NCBI GenBank assembly: GCA_907165275.2
Contig: OU015660.1
Location: forward strand, 9,364,501-9,428,500
Source: Zygaena filipendulae
Lineage: Eukaryota > Arthropoda > Insecta > Lepidoptera > Zygaenidae
Direction: 5' to 3'
DNA: 64,000 nt
Shown one piece after another: positions 1-9,715 of this stretch (positions are counted from its first letter, which is position 1; the number at the start of each line of letters is the position of its first letter). The notes under the pieces were generated by a model. That model had not been told where the DNA came from and did no database searches. It saw only the letters and a program-made list of their open reading frames with translations. The translations under genes and the position numbers were made by a program.

Positions 1-12
1 ACCCCGGCGCCG
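1..12 (+). CDS. Possible tail of an upstream Kal1 exon
   Basis: The first 12 bases are followed by a GTAACT donor-like site and would leave one base of a split codon. The next Kal1 exon (637) needs exactly that phase. The join would read Pro-Gly-Ala-Gly before SVSVRLEW, plausible for the start of a fibronectin III strand. The stretch is too short to be sure and could be chance. Confidence 0.3.
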
Positions 13-135
13 GTAACTCAGCATTCGTCCGATTCTCAGCCGGATTCGGTTTGTCGCGGACTTCCAGGGGGCGCATCACGGCGCCTTGCGGCGGCCCGTG
101 GAATTCGGCGCCCGTTTGCACCGCACACCCTGCAC

Positions 136-163
136 CTCAGAAGAATATAATTATTCTTCTGAG
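136..163. mobile_element. 28-bp palindromic insert with 8-bp target duplication (copy 1)
   Basis: A 12-bp arm CTCAGAAGAATA and its exact inverse surround a 4-base loop. The insert is flanked on both sides by CCCTGCAC (128-135 and 164-171), an 8-bp direct repeat like the target duplications of hAT or P superfamily transposons. A second copy lies at 1220-1249 with a different 8-bp repeat. It may be the bare inverted ends of a DNA transposon that lost its whole interior. Confidence 0.6.
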
Positions 164-240
164 CCCTGCACTAAAGGCAGGATCGGCCCTGCCCGTCAGC
201 GTGTTGCTTAGCAACTTGCGTGCTTAATTTTTATGAATAA

Positions 241-446
241 TCCTACTAATATTATAAATGTGAAAGTGTGGATGTTTAGATGTTTGCATTTTTGTTACTC
301 ATCACGCAAAAAAGGCTGAACGGATTTGGATGAAATTTGGCATGCACATTCTCAGGACTACAGAGAAGGACATAGGGTACTTTTTATCCCGGAATTCCCG
401 CGGGAACTCTGAAATTACTGCGGGTGAAACCGCGGGGCACCGCTAG
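241..446 (+). mobile_element. Helitron-like Lep1-type repeat, full length
   Basis: The copy starts TCCTACTAATATTATAAA and ends in a CCGCGG hairpin followed by CTAG, preceded by A and followed by T, as expected for Helitron insertion between A and T. It carries the shared inner motif (CGGATTTGGATGAAATTTGG, then a CCCGCGGGAA block). No coding capacity, so non-autonomous. It lies in a Kal1 intron. Confidence 0.7.
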
Positions 447-636
447 TTATTTATAATTGAAAGATAAATTTTGTGGTTTTTTTTAAATATATGAGACAAC
501 AATCGGCCACTGAACACACTCCTTTAATAAGTTTCTCGTTTACACCCTGTACCTATGTAGGTACCTCTATGTAAATTAGGTTAGATATTCTTCAATGATG
601 ATTTTAAAGATAAATAAATCTCTCATTTTAACTCAG

Positions 637-779
637 GGTCAGTATCAGTGAGACTGGAGTGGAGAGAGCCAAAGTCAGATTTACCTATAATGAGATACAA
701 GGTCTTTTGGAGCCGCAGAGTTCGTGGGCTCGGCGAGGAACTCAATTCCGTTCTTGTCAATTACCAGACAGTTCCGAAG
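637..779 (+). CDS. Kal1: Kal1 exon, first half of an FN3 module
   Basis: The acceptor is TTTTAACTCAG and the donor is AAG/GTATCA. The exon starts with two bases of a split codon and ends on a codon border (phase 0). It encodes the A to C strands, with RLEWREP and the conserved MRYKVFWSRR. Confidence 0.8.
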
Positions 780-3763
780 GTATCACAATTATTACTTACT
801 TACTACTTACTTTTTTGTAACAACTTTATAAGTAGGTACTATACTATGTAACTGGCTTTCTCTTTGTTATTATTATCATTGCGTGCGTTAAAGAATTTGT
901 TGAATAAAATTGTTTACATTTTTATCCACGAATTTCACAATAAAATTGTGGCTCTAAAATTAATATACGTTTATAGTTTGATATTTTTACTAAGTTATAC
1001 CTACTTACATATCGTGATAAAAAAGGCCCTTGATCATTTTCAATGAATTGTCAAGGTAATCTTTATTGTAATTCGTGAACCGAAATATTAATATAAATTT
1101 ATTTTTCATTACTCATACTCGGAAAGTAGGTTTGAAGTTGCCTGAGAAGCGGGTTGAAAGTAACCCTTTTCAGCCCTAGGGAGAATCGCTTTCAACTGAC
1201 AGCTGGATACTGCAGAAACCTCAGAAGAATAACTAAATATTCTTCTGAGGCAGAAACTCAAGTTTTTTTTTTTATGTCATAGAGGGCAAACTGGCCAGTA
1301 GCACACCTAATGGATGATTTATGTAAAATAAAATTCATTCATTTTTTCTTTAGCTAATTCCTATTTTTATTTTGACTTTCCTTGCATTCGTAATGAAAAG
1401 CACAGTGTTATCCTCGGGAGAAAGACTTATTTAGTCCCGAGACGGGGTTTGGCGCCCGAGCGTAGCGAGTTACTTTCACCCCTAGGATAACAATGTACTA
1501 TTTTTGATTAGGCTTTAAAAATTTTTATCTGATGAAAATTATTTAAGTTCATTCTGCGTTAAGTACCTATATAATTTTTTAGCTAGATTACTATGTATTG
1601 TATGTAATTATATTGGTAGGTAATAATTCGTTTTTCTTATTTGCAGGAAAAAACTTATATAGAAATAAATGATTTGCTACCGCATTCGATGTATTTTCTT
1701 CAAGTTCAAACGATAACTCGATACGGCGCTGGAAAATTACGAAGCGAAAAAGCAGCTGTTTTCTACAACACTACTAATAATAATAATATCAACAGCGCGC
1801 CAAGTTCAGGTGAAAAATGATTAGCTACTTAATTGTTACTACAGATTTAGTGGGCAGCAGATCGTGTGGTTTGTCTGTTTACAAACTCCACCCACTACAA
1901 CGCGTTTTCTGACCTCAGTATTAAACTCACAAATAATCCGGTGTTTGCGCACCTACAGACGAAATTTCTTTGTTTGCTAAAGATATATTCTAAAGAAAAT
2001 ACTTAGCTGCAAATATTTGCAGGGTTGAAAGTATACAGTATACACCATTATAAATAAACATGTACATTAAATAAATAAAAAAAAATTATTGGTCTTAATT
2101 ATAGAGCGACCTCCAGAGTCACTAAGGAGACGGGAGAAAAATCCCATAAGGGGATTAAAGTTACAAAAAATTATTTGGTACAATAATAAACTAAAAGCGA
2201 GAATCTCTTGGGACCCCATGACGAACGCTGGAGATTCTCCCAAAAGGTAAGCGGTTTACTTGAATAATTTCAAAGGAAACTAGGCATTAGCTACCTATTA
2301 GAAAATATACTACGTCTATTACTTATTAGATATTGTTTTGCAAATATCTGTCAAATATGTTTAATTTTATTTTAAAACACGTACCTACCTATGCACTGAG
2401 TACGTATCTGTTATATTAATTCCATAAATGAAATGCTAATAACGCTTACGGTAAAATACGTGATTTTAGAATTAGTGCCATAGAACAAGTTAGATCCCCT
2501 GAAATGGTATCTACAGAGACTGTGTAGAGCATGTAGAGGGTGTAGGAGTACCTACGCTAGGATCTAATCATGATTATGAAAATTTTTGTTTCTTACAGAT
2601 ACTTTATCCATTGGCGAACGGATAAATGTGAAAATTCCCAAATTCCAGCGAAGGATCTTTTAGCTACGACTGAGGTAACACATAAACCATGTTACAAATA
2701 CTGCGTCGGTCACAGCGGTCATAGCCAACTGCTAAAAAGCTAGTACCTACGTATAGTCTTAGAGATATGAATATGATAGCTGGTACGTTAGTTAACTAGT
2801 AGATAAAGATCTAGTAGGTTATCGACTATCGACGGTTTACTTGCGGCGACGGTTAGGTATCACTATCACTAATAATTCACTACCACGGATCACTAGATCC
2901 TTATTATTATGGTAAATGCGAAAGTGAGTTTGTTTGTTTGTTACGCTTTCACGCCTCAACGGTCATCATTAAATTTTGCATTACACGTTATCAGGGGTAC
3001 AGAGAAGGGCATAGGGTACTTTTATCCGGGAATTCCCGCGGGAACTCCCATGTTATCGCGGGTGAAACCGCGAGGCACAGTTGGTAATATAAAACAAAGT
3101 CCTCCCGCCGGCAGACGTCTGTTTGCGATAGTCAAAAAACTACCTACTGAACGGATTTTCATGCGGTTTTCATAAGGAATGTTTAGGTACCTACCTATAT
3201 GGTTTGTCAAGGTTTTGTGAAAATTGATTGAAATTCTTATAAGTAATCTAGTAAGTTAGTAAGCTAACAATTCGAAAGTGAGTTTGTTCGTTAGTTTGTT
3301 ATAATGCTTTCACGCCTCAACGACTCAACTGATGAGCATGAAATTTTACATAGGTAGGTACATGTTGTCAGGGGTAGATATAGACAAGGAGATAGGATAT
3401 TTTTCAACCCGCATTTCCCGCAGAATCTCAGAAATCACCGTTGGTTCAACCGAGGGGAACAGTTAGTTATTGGATATGGCAGGATTTACCCATTTTTTTA
3501 ATGGACTTCATTTGCAAGTTCGTGGTGTCGTTCAATCACAAGGCTACGTTCAAAAATTCTTAATAATATGTAAATTTAATATTTAATCTTTTCAGAAAAC
3601 TGTTTTCGAGATATATGAGCTCGATTACCATTGTATCTACAAAGTGAACGTCAATAAATCAACGAAACCAAAATCTTCTGATTCTGAACTGAACATCACT
3701 GTTCCAGGATGTGAATATTTTAAGCGAAGAATGAAGGATACTAATTTAAATTGTGTTACGTAA
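637..3763 (+). CDS. Kal1: Anosmin-1 homologue (Kallmann syndrome protein), 3' exons
   Basis: Anosmin-1 is a secreted, heparan-sulfate-binding matrix glycoprotein acting in cell adhesion, epithelial morphogenesis and axon branching. Five exons join in phase: 637-779, 1647-1809, 2105-2246, 2599-2674 and 3596-3763. They encode fibronectin III modules; the first contains YKVFWSRRV and later YFLQVQTITRYG, close to the vertebrate YKVFWSWMV and VVELQAITYWG positions. The second contains ISWDPM, YFIHWRTDKC and YHCIYKVNV, matching the anosmin module whose cysteines pair across strands. The protein ends soon after PGCEYFKRR, so the two extra C-terminal modules of the human protein are absent, which fits a short insect form. 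The 5' part, with signal peptide, WAP domain and first FN3, lies before the window. All five acceptors and four internal donors are canonical. Assignment is firm at family level. Confidence 0.85.
1220..1249. mobile_element. 30-bp palindromic insert with 8-bp target duplication (copy 2)
   Basis: It has the same 12-bp inverted arms as the copy at 136-163 but a 6-base loop. The flanks are GCAGAAAC at 1212-1219 and 1250-1257, an exact 8-bp direct repeat unrelated to the one around copy 1. The insert splits another repeat. Confidence 0.6.
1260..1313 (-). repeat. SINE/LINE 3'-tail fragment
   Basis: Read on the minus strand, this is the common lepidopteran tail ending GCCCTCTATGACATAAAAAA. A related tail ends the SINE at 21443-21808. 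It is 5' truncated with a poly(A) end. Confidence 0.5.
1647..1809 (+). CDS. Kal1: Kal1 exon, second half of an FN3 module
   Basis: The acceptor is TTTGCAG and the donor TCAG/GTGAAA. It starts in phase 0 and leaves one base. It encodes the E to G strands with YIEINDLLPHSMYFLQVQT and a Ser/Asn-rich linker. Confidence 0.8.
2105..2246 (+). CDS. Kal1: Kal1 exon, linker and start of the last FN3 module
   Basis: The acceptor is TTAATTATAG and the donor AAAAG/GTAAGC. It opens with a basic linker (RRREKNP), as expected for a heparan-sulfate-binding protein, then KARISWDPMTNAG. Confidence 0.75.
2599..2674 (+). CDS. Kal1: Kal1 exon, middle of the last FN3 module
   Basis: The acceptor is TTTCTTACAG and the donor GAG/GTAACA. 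It encodes YFIHWRTDKCENSQ, matching the Y-H-V-R-W-F-P-E-A-C position of vertebrate anosmin. This small exon has no ORF of its own long enough to be noticed by simple ORF calling. Confidence 0.75.
2897..3084 (+). mobile_element. Helitron-like Lep1-type repeat
   Basis: Shows AATGCGAAAGTGAGTTTGTT, the CCCGCGGGAACTCC block and the terminal GTGAAACCGCGAGGCACAG hairpin. The end reads TTGG instead of CTAG. Intronic in Kal1. Confidence 0.55.
3265..3466 (+). mobile_element. Helitron-like repeat, diverged
   Basis: Same motif order as the copy at 2897-3084 but more decayed; it ends GGGGAACAGTTAG. Intronic in Kal1. Confidence 0.45.
3596..3763 (+). CDS. Kal1: Kal1 last coding exon
   Basis: The acceptor is AATCTTTTCAG. 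It contains 55 codons and a TAA stop. FEIYELDYHCIYKVNV matches the conserved cysteine-bearing F strand of the anosmin module. The chain ends in a short basic, cysteine-containing tail. Confidence 0.8.
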   Translation, partial: KTVFEIYELDYHCIYKVNVNKSTKPKSSDSELNITVPGCEYFKRRMKDTNLNCVT

Positions 3764-3975
3764 TATTTTTATGATAAACATAAAAACAATAATAATAATA
3801 TATACCTAGTTAATTAATTTATATAGTACCTAAGCTAAACACTGTCCGTTAAATGTTTTATTTATTTACGTGTCAGTACCTATAGGTACCTACCTAACTT
3901 CTTTAGTCTGATAGGTAAGCTTAGAAATATTAATGAATTAAGATTGTTTAGTTCCTAATTGACGTTATTTTCACA

Positions 3976-3981
3976 AATAAA
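3976..3981 (+). promoter_or_regulatory. Candidate Kal1 polyadenylation signal
   Basis: AATAAA lies 213 bases after the Kal1 stop, before the retroelement. It is a motif match only; the 390 bases between stop and LTR hold no other recognisable feature. Confidence 0.35.
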
Positions 3982-4152
3982 CCTATTTGACTACACTTAA
4001 TTTGTAAACTTATTTTTACAAGTATCTACTTACCTAAAGCTATTAGCAGTTTAGGACCCAATATCATTTTATTTTTAAGGGTAGGTAATTCAAAACAAGG
4101 GTTTATACACACCCTCGATATAAATCTTAAGAGTAACTTAAAAAATGAAACT

Positions 4153-4408
4153 TGTTAGAGTTGCATGTTATGGATGTTGTATAGGCACATACATGGACTG
4201 GCAATCTACAAAAGAAAAACTGTGATGACTTAATTGTCACAGTAATAAAAAGAATGCAACTAGAGAAAAAGTAATGTCAGCTTTGATATCTTATATTTAA
4301 TCGAGTTGAAGATAAAATGTTTTCTTGTGTTTCCTAAATGTGTTTGTATTGTTAAATAAAAGCGTTTCACTTAGCCTCCTATACTGCGTATAACTGTTAC
4401 CTTCATCA
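4153..4408 (+). repeat. Copia 5' LTR
   Basis: Starts TGTTAGAGTT and ends CTTCATCA; 256 bp. An AATAAA signal lies at 4355-4360. It shares the variant GTTGCATG with the outer 3' LTR, whereas both internal LTR stubs read GTTGCTTG. Confidence 0.85.
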
Positions 4409-4418
4409 GGTTATGGGC
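4409..4418 (+). promoter_or_regulatory. Primer-binding site, initiator-tRNA-Met half type
   Basis: GGTTATGGGC directly follows the LTR. It is complementary to the anticodon stem-loop region of initiator tRNA-Met, not its 3' end, which is the priming mode known for Drosophila copia. Confidence 0.5.
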
Positions 4419-4442
4419 ATCGCAAAATATAAGTGAATCGCA

Positions 4443-6170
4443 ATGTCGACTTCGGAATCCCAAATTAACCAATGGTATTCGGAACCTACTGTCACTAGCA
4501 GACAAGCAGAATCGACAGCGAGTATGAGCTGGCAAACTATAGAAAAGTTAGAAGGCAGCTCAAATTACAGCACATGGAAATTTCTCATGGAATTACAACT
4601 CATCCATGACGATCTTTGGGAATACACTGAGAGAACACCAGCCTCAAGTGATGAGATCAAGAGAGATCAAAAGGCACGAGCGCGAATATGTCTTTCGTTA
4701 AAGCCACACTGTCTAGTTCATGTACAGACAACAAAAACAGCTAAAGAAGCCTGGAGTGCGCTGAAGGCAGCCTTTGAGGATACAGGTATCAACAATAGAT
4801 GCAGATTACTGTCGAAACTTGTCAGTATAAGACTAGAAACATACCCCTCATTAAGAGAGTACGTAACAGAAGTTCTTACGGTGGCGCAGAAGTTACGAGA
4901 TCTTGGAAAAGAGATAGATGATGAACTTTTGGCCACGTTGATACTTCAAGGGCTCACTGAAAAGTATCAACCATTGAGATTAGCCCTGGAAGCAAGGAAC
5001 GAACCTCTTACATCAGACTTTGTTAAAATGAAACTCCTGCAGTTAGAAGATCCTCATCAAGCCTCCACCTCTTCTTCGACCTCAGCTTTGTCAGCAAAGA
5101 AAAACAAAAGAGTAGTTAAAAGCAACAAAGATAAAAGGAAAATCAAATGCTACATCTGTGAAGGTCCGCACAAAGCTATTGAATGTCCTCAAAATCCGAA
5201 GAAGAAAAATGATGCGTTTTACGCTTTTGCTACGAGTGGAAAAGAAACCGGTCAAGATTGGATCATTGATTCTGGCGCTTCTAATCATATGAGCAATAAT
5301 AAAATGTGGATGAAGGATATGAAAGCTATCGAGAAGCGTGAGATTACGTGTGCAAATGGAGAGAAAGTATCTGCACAATGTATGGGTACTGTAAGTATGG
5401 AGAAACATAGTCTGACTGTGAAGGATGTCTGGTATGTACCAAATCTTTCAAATAATTTATTAAGTGTAAGTACGATAGTAAAAAATGGTCATACAGTCGT
5501 ATTTAAATCTTCAGGATGTGATATTTATTTGAATAATGATTGCAGGGTGATAGGTAAGGTGGCTGTGAAAGGCGTATTAGAAAGGGGCGTGTATAAACTA
5601 AAACACTGTCTACAGGGAGCAGCCCTGTGTACCACGTCGAACGCTGAGTTAAAGCTATGGCATCAGAGGATGGCGCATCTTGGAATACGTAACCTAAAGC
5701 TTCTTAGAGATAAGATGGCAACCGGGGTGAGTTTTTCCAATTCTTCAACAAAGTTCGAGTGTGCAGAGTGTCTGTTTGGAAAACAGACTGTACAATCTTT
5801 TAGTAAAAGTGGAGCTACAAGAGCTACGGAGGTACTCGAGCTAGTCCACACGGATCTTTGCGGACCCATGTCCGTAGAATCACATAGCGGCTATCGGTAT
5901 TTTATGACTGTTATAGATGATAAAACTCGTAAAACCTTTGTTTATTTATTAAAACAGAAGAGTGAGGTTTTTCAAAAATTAAAAGAGTTTAAGGTTTTTG
6001 TGGAAACACAAACAGGGAAAAGAATCAAAAACATACGGTCAGATAACGGGCGTGAATTTGTGAATCGAGAAATAGATGATTTCTTAAAACTTCATGGAAT
6101 TCATCACCAGTTAACAATCGATTACACACAAGGGAAGGTGTTGACTACTCAGAAACTTACAGTCCAGTAG
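4443..6170 (+). pseudogene. Copia gag-pol piece A, 5' part, truncated in integrase
   Basis: The ORF begins 35 bases after the LTR. Domains in order: gag (residues 1-230), zinc knuckle CYICEGPHKAIEC near 240, aspartic protease IIDSGASNHM near 275, the integrase HHCC region (WHQRMAHLG ... CAECLFG) near 400-440, and the integrase core with HTDLCGP and IRSDNGREF. The frame breaks at 6129/6130: the following 985 bp of normal pol, present in piece B, are missing. That removes the catalytic glutamate region, and a frameshift gives about 13 foreign residues before the stop. Confidence 0.8.
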
Positions 6171-7465
6171 TTCGACATTCATCTCTGCGACTTCTACTAG
6201 CTCTAGCTGCGAGAGAAGGTCTTTCTATAGACCAAATGGATGTGAAGACTGCTTTCCTCAATGGCAACCTATCTGAAACAGTTTTCATGCAACAGCCTGA
6301 AGGTTTTCGAGAGAAAGGGATGGAAAATCATGTTTGTCTTCTAAAGAAATCGCTTTATGGATTGAAGCAGGCGCCTCGAGCCTGGAATCAGAGACTCGAC
6401 GCGGCTTTAAAACTGAGGAAGTTTCAAGCGTTAGAAAGCGAACCTTGTGTCTACATTAGAAAAAGCCAGCATAGAATATTAATCGTCGCTGTCTACGTAG
6501 ATGATCTTCTTATTTTTTGGCAAAATAAAATCGAAATGGAGAAAGTCAAGAAGGAATTGATGGAGTCGTTCGAAATGCGTGATTTAGGAAAAGCAGATCT
6601 TTTTCTTGGAATGCATATTAATCAGTTTAAGGATTGCATTACCATTTCACAAGAGAAGTATATTGGTCAACTTCTTAAGCGTTTTAATATGGAGGAATGC
6701 AAGATTGTATCCACACCAAGTGTTGCTGGACAGCATCTAGAAAAGCCAGGTCCAGATCACAAATTGGATCATAGCATTCCTTACCGTGAGTTGATTGGCT
6801 CACTAATGTATCTGGCTGTGTGTACGAGACCTGACGTAGCTCATGTGGTGAATTCGCTCAGCCAATACAATAGCTGCTATGCAGAAGAGCATTGGGTAGC
6901 AGCAAAGAGAGTCCTTAGATACCTTAAGGGTACTAAAGCCCACGGACTAAAATTTACGGTGGGTAAAACAAAAGTGTTTATTGAAGGATTCGCTGATGCA
7001 GATTTTGCGGGAGATTTCGATAGAAAATCCTATTCGGGATATACGTTTCTTTGTCAAGGAGGAGCTATATCGTGGCAAGCAGTTAAGCAGCGCACTGTGG
7101 CATTGTCGACTGCAGAAGCAGAGTATGTAGCCCTTGCTGAGGCTACTAAAGAAGCTATACTTCTACGCAGAATTGTTAGTGAGTTGAGATGTTCTCAACC
7201 GGATGACATCACTATCTACTCTGACAGCCAGTCAGCAATCGCTATTGCCCAAAACCCTGTTCAACATCAGCAGACAAAACATATTGATGTTAGGTACCAT
7301 TTTCTGAGGGGTGCCCTTGCAGATGGTGTAATAGAACTGAAATACAAGAAGACGGATGATATGGTTGCGGATGTTCTGACCAAGCCGCTTTCGCGAGGAA
7401 AGTTTGAGAGATGTGTGAAAAGTCTGGGTGTCTGTCAAATTTTTAAAGAGAAGTGTATAAAGTGA
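6131..7465 (+). pseudogene. Copia pol piece A, 3' part (reverse transcriptase and RNase H)
   Basis: It resumes after the 985-bp deletion in a different frame. It holds RT motifs QMDVKTAFLNGNL and YVDDLL, then RNase H with DADFAGD, STAEAEYVALAEA and KHIDVRYHFLR, and the usual copia C-terminus VADVLTKPLSRGKFE. Without an aligned gag-integrase frame it is non-functional as it stands. Next come a GGAGGAG polypurine tract and the LTR stub. Confidence 0.8.
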
Positions 7466-7489
7466 GAGAAAGCTGAAATTAAGGAGGAG

Positions 7490-7692
7490 TGTTAGAGTTG
7501 CTTGTTATGGATGTTGTATAGGCACATACATGGACTGGCAATCTACAAAAGAAAAACTGTGATGACTTAATTGTCACAGTAATAAAAAGAATGCAACTAG
7601 AGAAAAAGTAATGTCAGCTTTGATATCTTATATTTAATCGAGTTGAAGATAAAATGTTTTCTTGTGTTTCCTAAATGTGTTTGTATTGTTAA
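7490..7692 (+). repeat. Internal copia LTR stub 1 (first 203 bp)
   Basis: Starts TGTTAGAGTTGCTTG after the polypurine tract and stops after TATTGTTAA, where BEL/Pao sequence begins. The last 53 bp of the LTR are missing. Confidence 0.8.
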
Positions 7693-9715
7693 TCATCTGA
7701 AAACTCTCCAGGCCGCGGTGAGGCATCCGAACTTCCTATCAAAAAATGGTTCGGAGTAAGTGCTTCTTCATCATCAATATCTAATGATACATGAGTAAGT
7801 GGACGACTATTTACAATATTTTCCGCTTCTAATAATAAAGTGTGAAGAACTTCCTCTTTTGGAGATATTGTTAACAACGTTGAGGATAAAGCCGTCTTCA
7901 CAGATCTAACTAATCTCTCCCAAACTCCACCCATATGTGCAGCGTCAGGCGGATTAAATGTCCATCTTACACCTTGCTCATTCACCTTCTGAGCCATATC
8001 ACTAGACGACAACATCTCTTGAACAGCTTTTCGTAATTCTTTATCTGCACTCCGAAAATTTGTGCCATTATCAGAGTGAATTTGTCTAGGAAAACCACGA
8101 CGAGCTGCCATTCTTCGGATAGCTAAAATAGTCGAATCAGTTGATAAAGAAGATGCCAGTTCAATATGTACTGCACGAATGCTAAAACATGTAAAAATTA
8201 CACCCCAACGTTTTTCTTTTCGACGACCAATAGTAACCATCATTGGACCAAAAAGATCGATACCACAGTAAGTGAAGGGTCTACAATGATGTTGGAGTCT
8301 GTTCTCAGGAAGAGGTGCCATCATCGGCTGCACTGGTCGACTCCTCTTAGTTTTACAGACGACACATTTATTAATCATGTTCTTTACCGTAGTCCTAAGT
8401 CGAAAAATATAATAACGTTGACGTAACTCATTCACTAGTGTTTCTGCGTTATTGTGACCTAGTCTCTTATGAAAATGGTTAATAATCAATTTTGTTACGT
8501 TATGTTTGGCATCTAAAATGATTGGTCGCCTCAGATGTAAAGGAAGATCTTTACTCGAATCTAAACGACTTTTAGCTATAAGTAAACCATCTGTATTTAA
8601 TTCAGGGTTCAATCCGAGTAATTTACTGCATGACTTTAAATCTTCAAGTTTCTTGAGGGCAGTAATCTCAGCTTCAAACATTTCAGACTGTGCTTGCCTT
8701 AATATAATTTTTTCAGCTCGTTCTTCATAGTCAGGAGAAATAAGCAATATCACTGACTTTTTTAAACAGAATCTATCTACAAATAATAAAACATATGACA
8801 TACTTCTTACAAGGCGGCGCCAATTAGAAAAACGCGTATCAAGTATAAGTTTTCGTGGTTCTTTAGAACTTGAGATTGAGAAAATGCTCTCAATTTCGGG
8901 TTCTGGATTCATCTGGGGCCATTTTTCTTCCGGGAGGCACAAAAATTCAGGACCACTAAGCCACTTGTCGTTTATATTATCCTTATATCTAGTAGCTTCA
9001 TCGGCAACATTAAGGGTCCCGGGTAACCATCTCCACTCCTGAGGTTTGGTTAATTCATCTATTTCTGCTAAACGATTTGAAACAAACACTCCATCCTTTT
9101 TAGGGTTTTTATTTATCCAAAACCAAACAGTCTTTGAGTCAGTCCAAAAATACCTTTTACTGATGACAAGAGACTGTTCTTTTATAACAGTTTATCCAAG
9201 TCTTGCTCCTAAAAGTGCTGCTTGAAGTTCAAACCTGGGTATCGTTGCTGATTTCAACGGCGCTACGCGACTCCTTGCCGCAATGAAAACAACTTGTTCG
9301 TACCTACGCGAATACACCACGCAGGCATAGGCTTCTTCGAAGGCAGTCATAGGGTACATTTTATAAATACGAGGTGGAATCTTCCTGTTCATACGCCATA
9401 GGAAACGTTTATCATTCTGGTCTTGCTTAATATTCTTCACCTGCATAAACATCTCACGAACAATAAATCGCAGAATATCCGGTTTATTGGGATTTCTTAC
9501 GCCCAGCAAGCCTGTCTCCCTCATATTTCCTATCTTCCTAAACTTAGTGCCAAAAATATCTACAGCACGAAGTTCATCACGAGCGTATTTTTTATCAGCT
9601 TGATATAGGCTATGACAGTTGTCGTCACTATGTTGCAAATAACAAGACACAAATGTATTTTCCATCAGGGATGTTGAGAAACCATGTAAAACCCATCCTA
9701 GCAGCGTTCTGGATG
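7693..9715 (-). pseudogene. BEL/Pao retrotransposon pol fragment (RNase H and integrase)
   Basis: On the minus strand one frame runs the whole way, broken only by an in-frame TAA at 9192-9194 after AALLGARLG. Order: end of the RT region (TLLGWVLHGF), Pao-type RNase H (PRFELQAALLGARL), integrase zinc finger (CVVCKTKRSRPVQP), and an integrase core with GIDLFGP, HSDNGTNF and HMGGVWERLVRSVK. Neither end is a natural BEL terminus: there is no LTR, primer site or target duplication. The left border joins an LTR stub, and the right joins copia at an AAGAG overlap. It was probably captured as RNA during reverse transcription of the copia element. Confidence 0.8.

Larger units (their letters stand above)
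1105..1503 (+). repeat. Two-block MITE-like repeat, + copy
   Basis: Block P (about 1105-1200) and block Q (about 1335-1503, containing the GGCGCCCGAGCG stretch) recur in the same order but opposite orientation at 14345-14965. Block Q has imperfect inverted ends around GTTATCCT. Copy 2 of the small palindrome and a reversed SINE tail (1260-1313) sit between the blocks. Confidence 0.5.
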
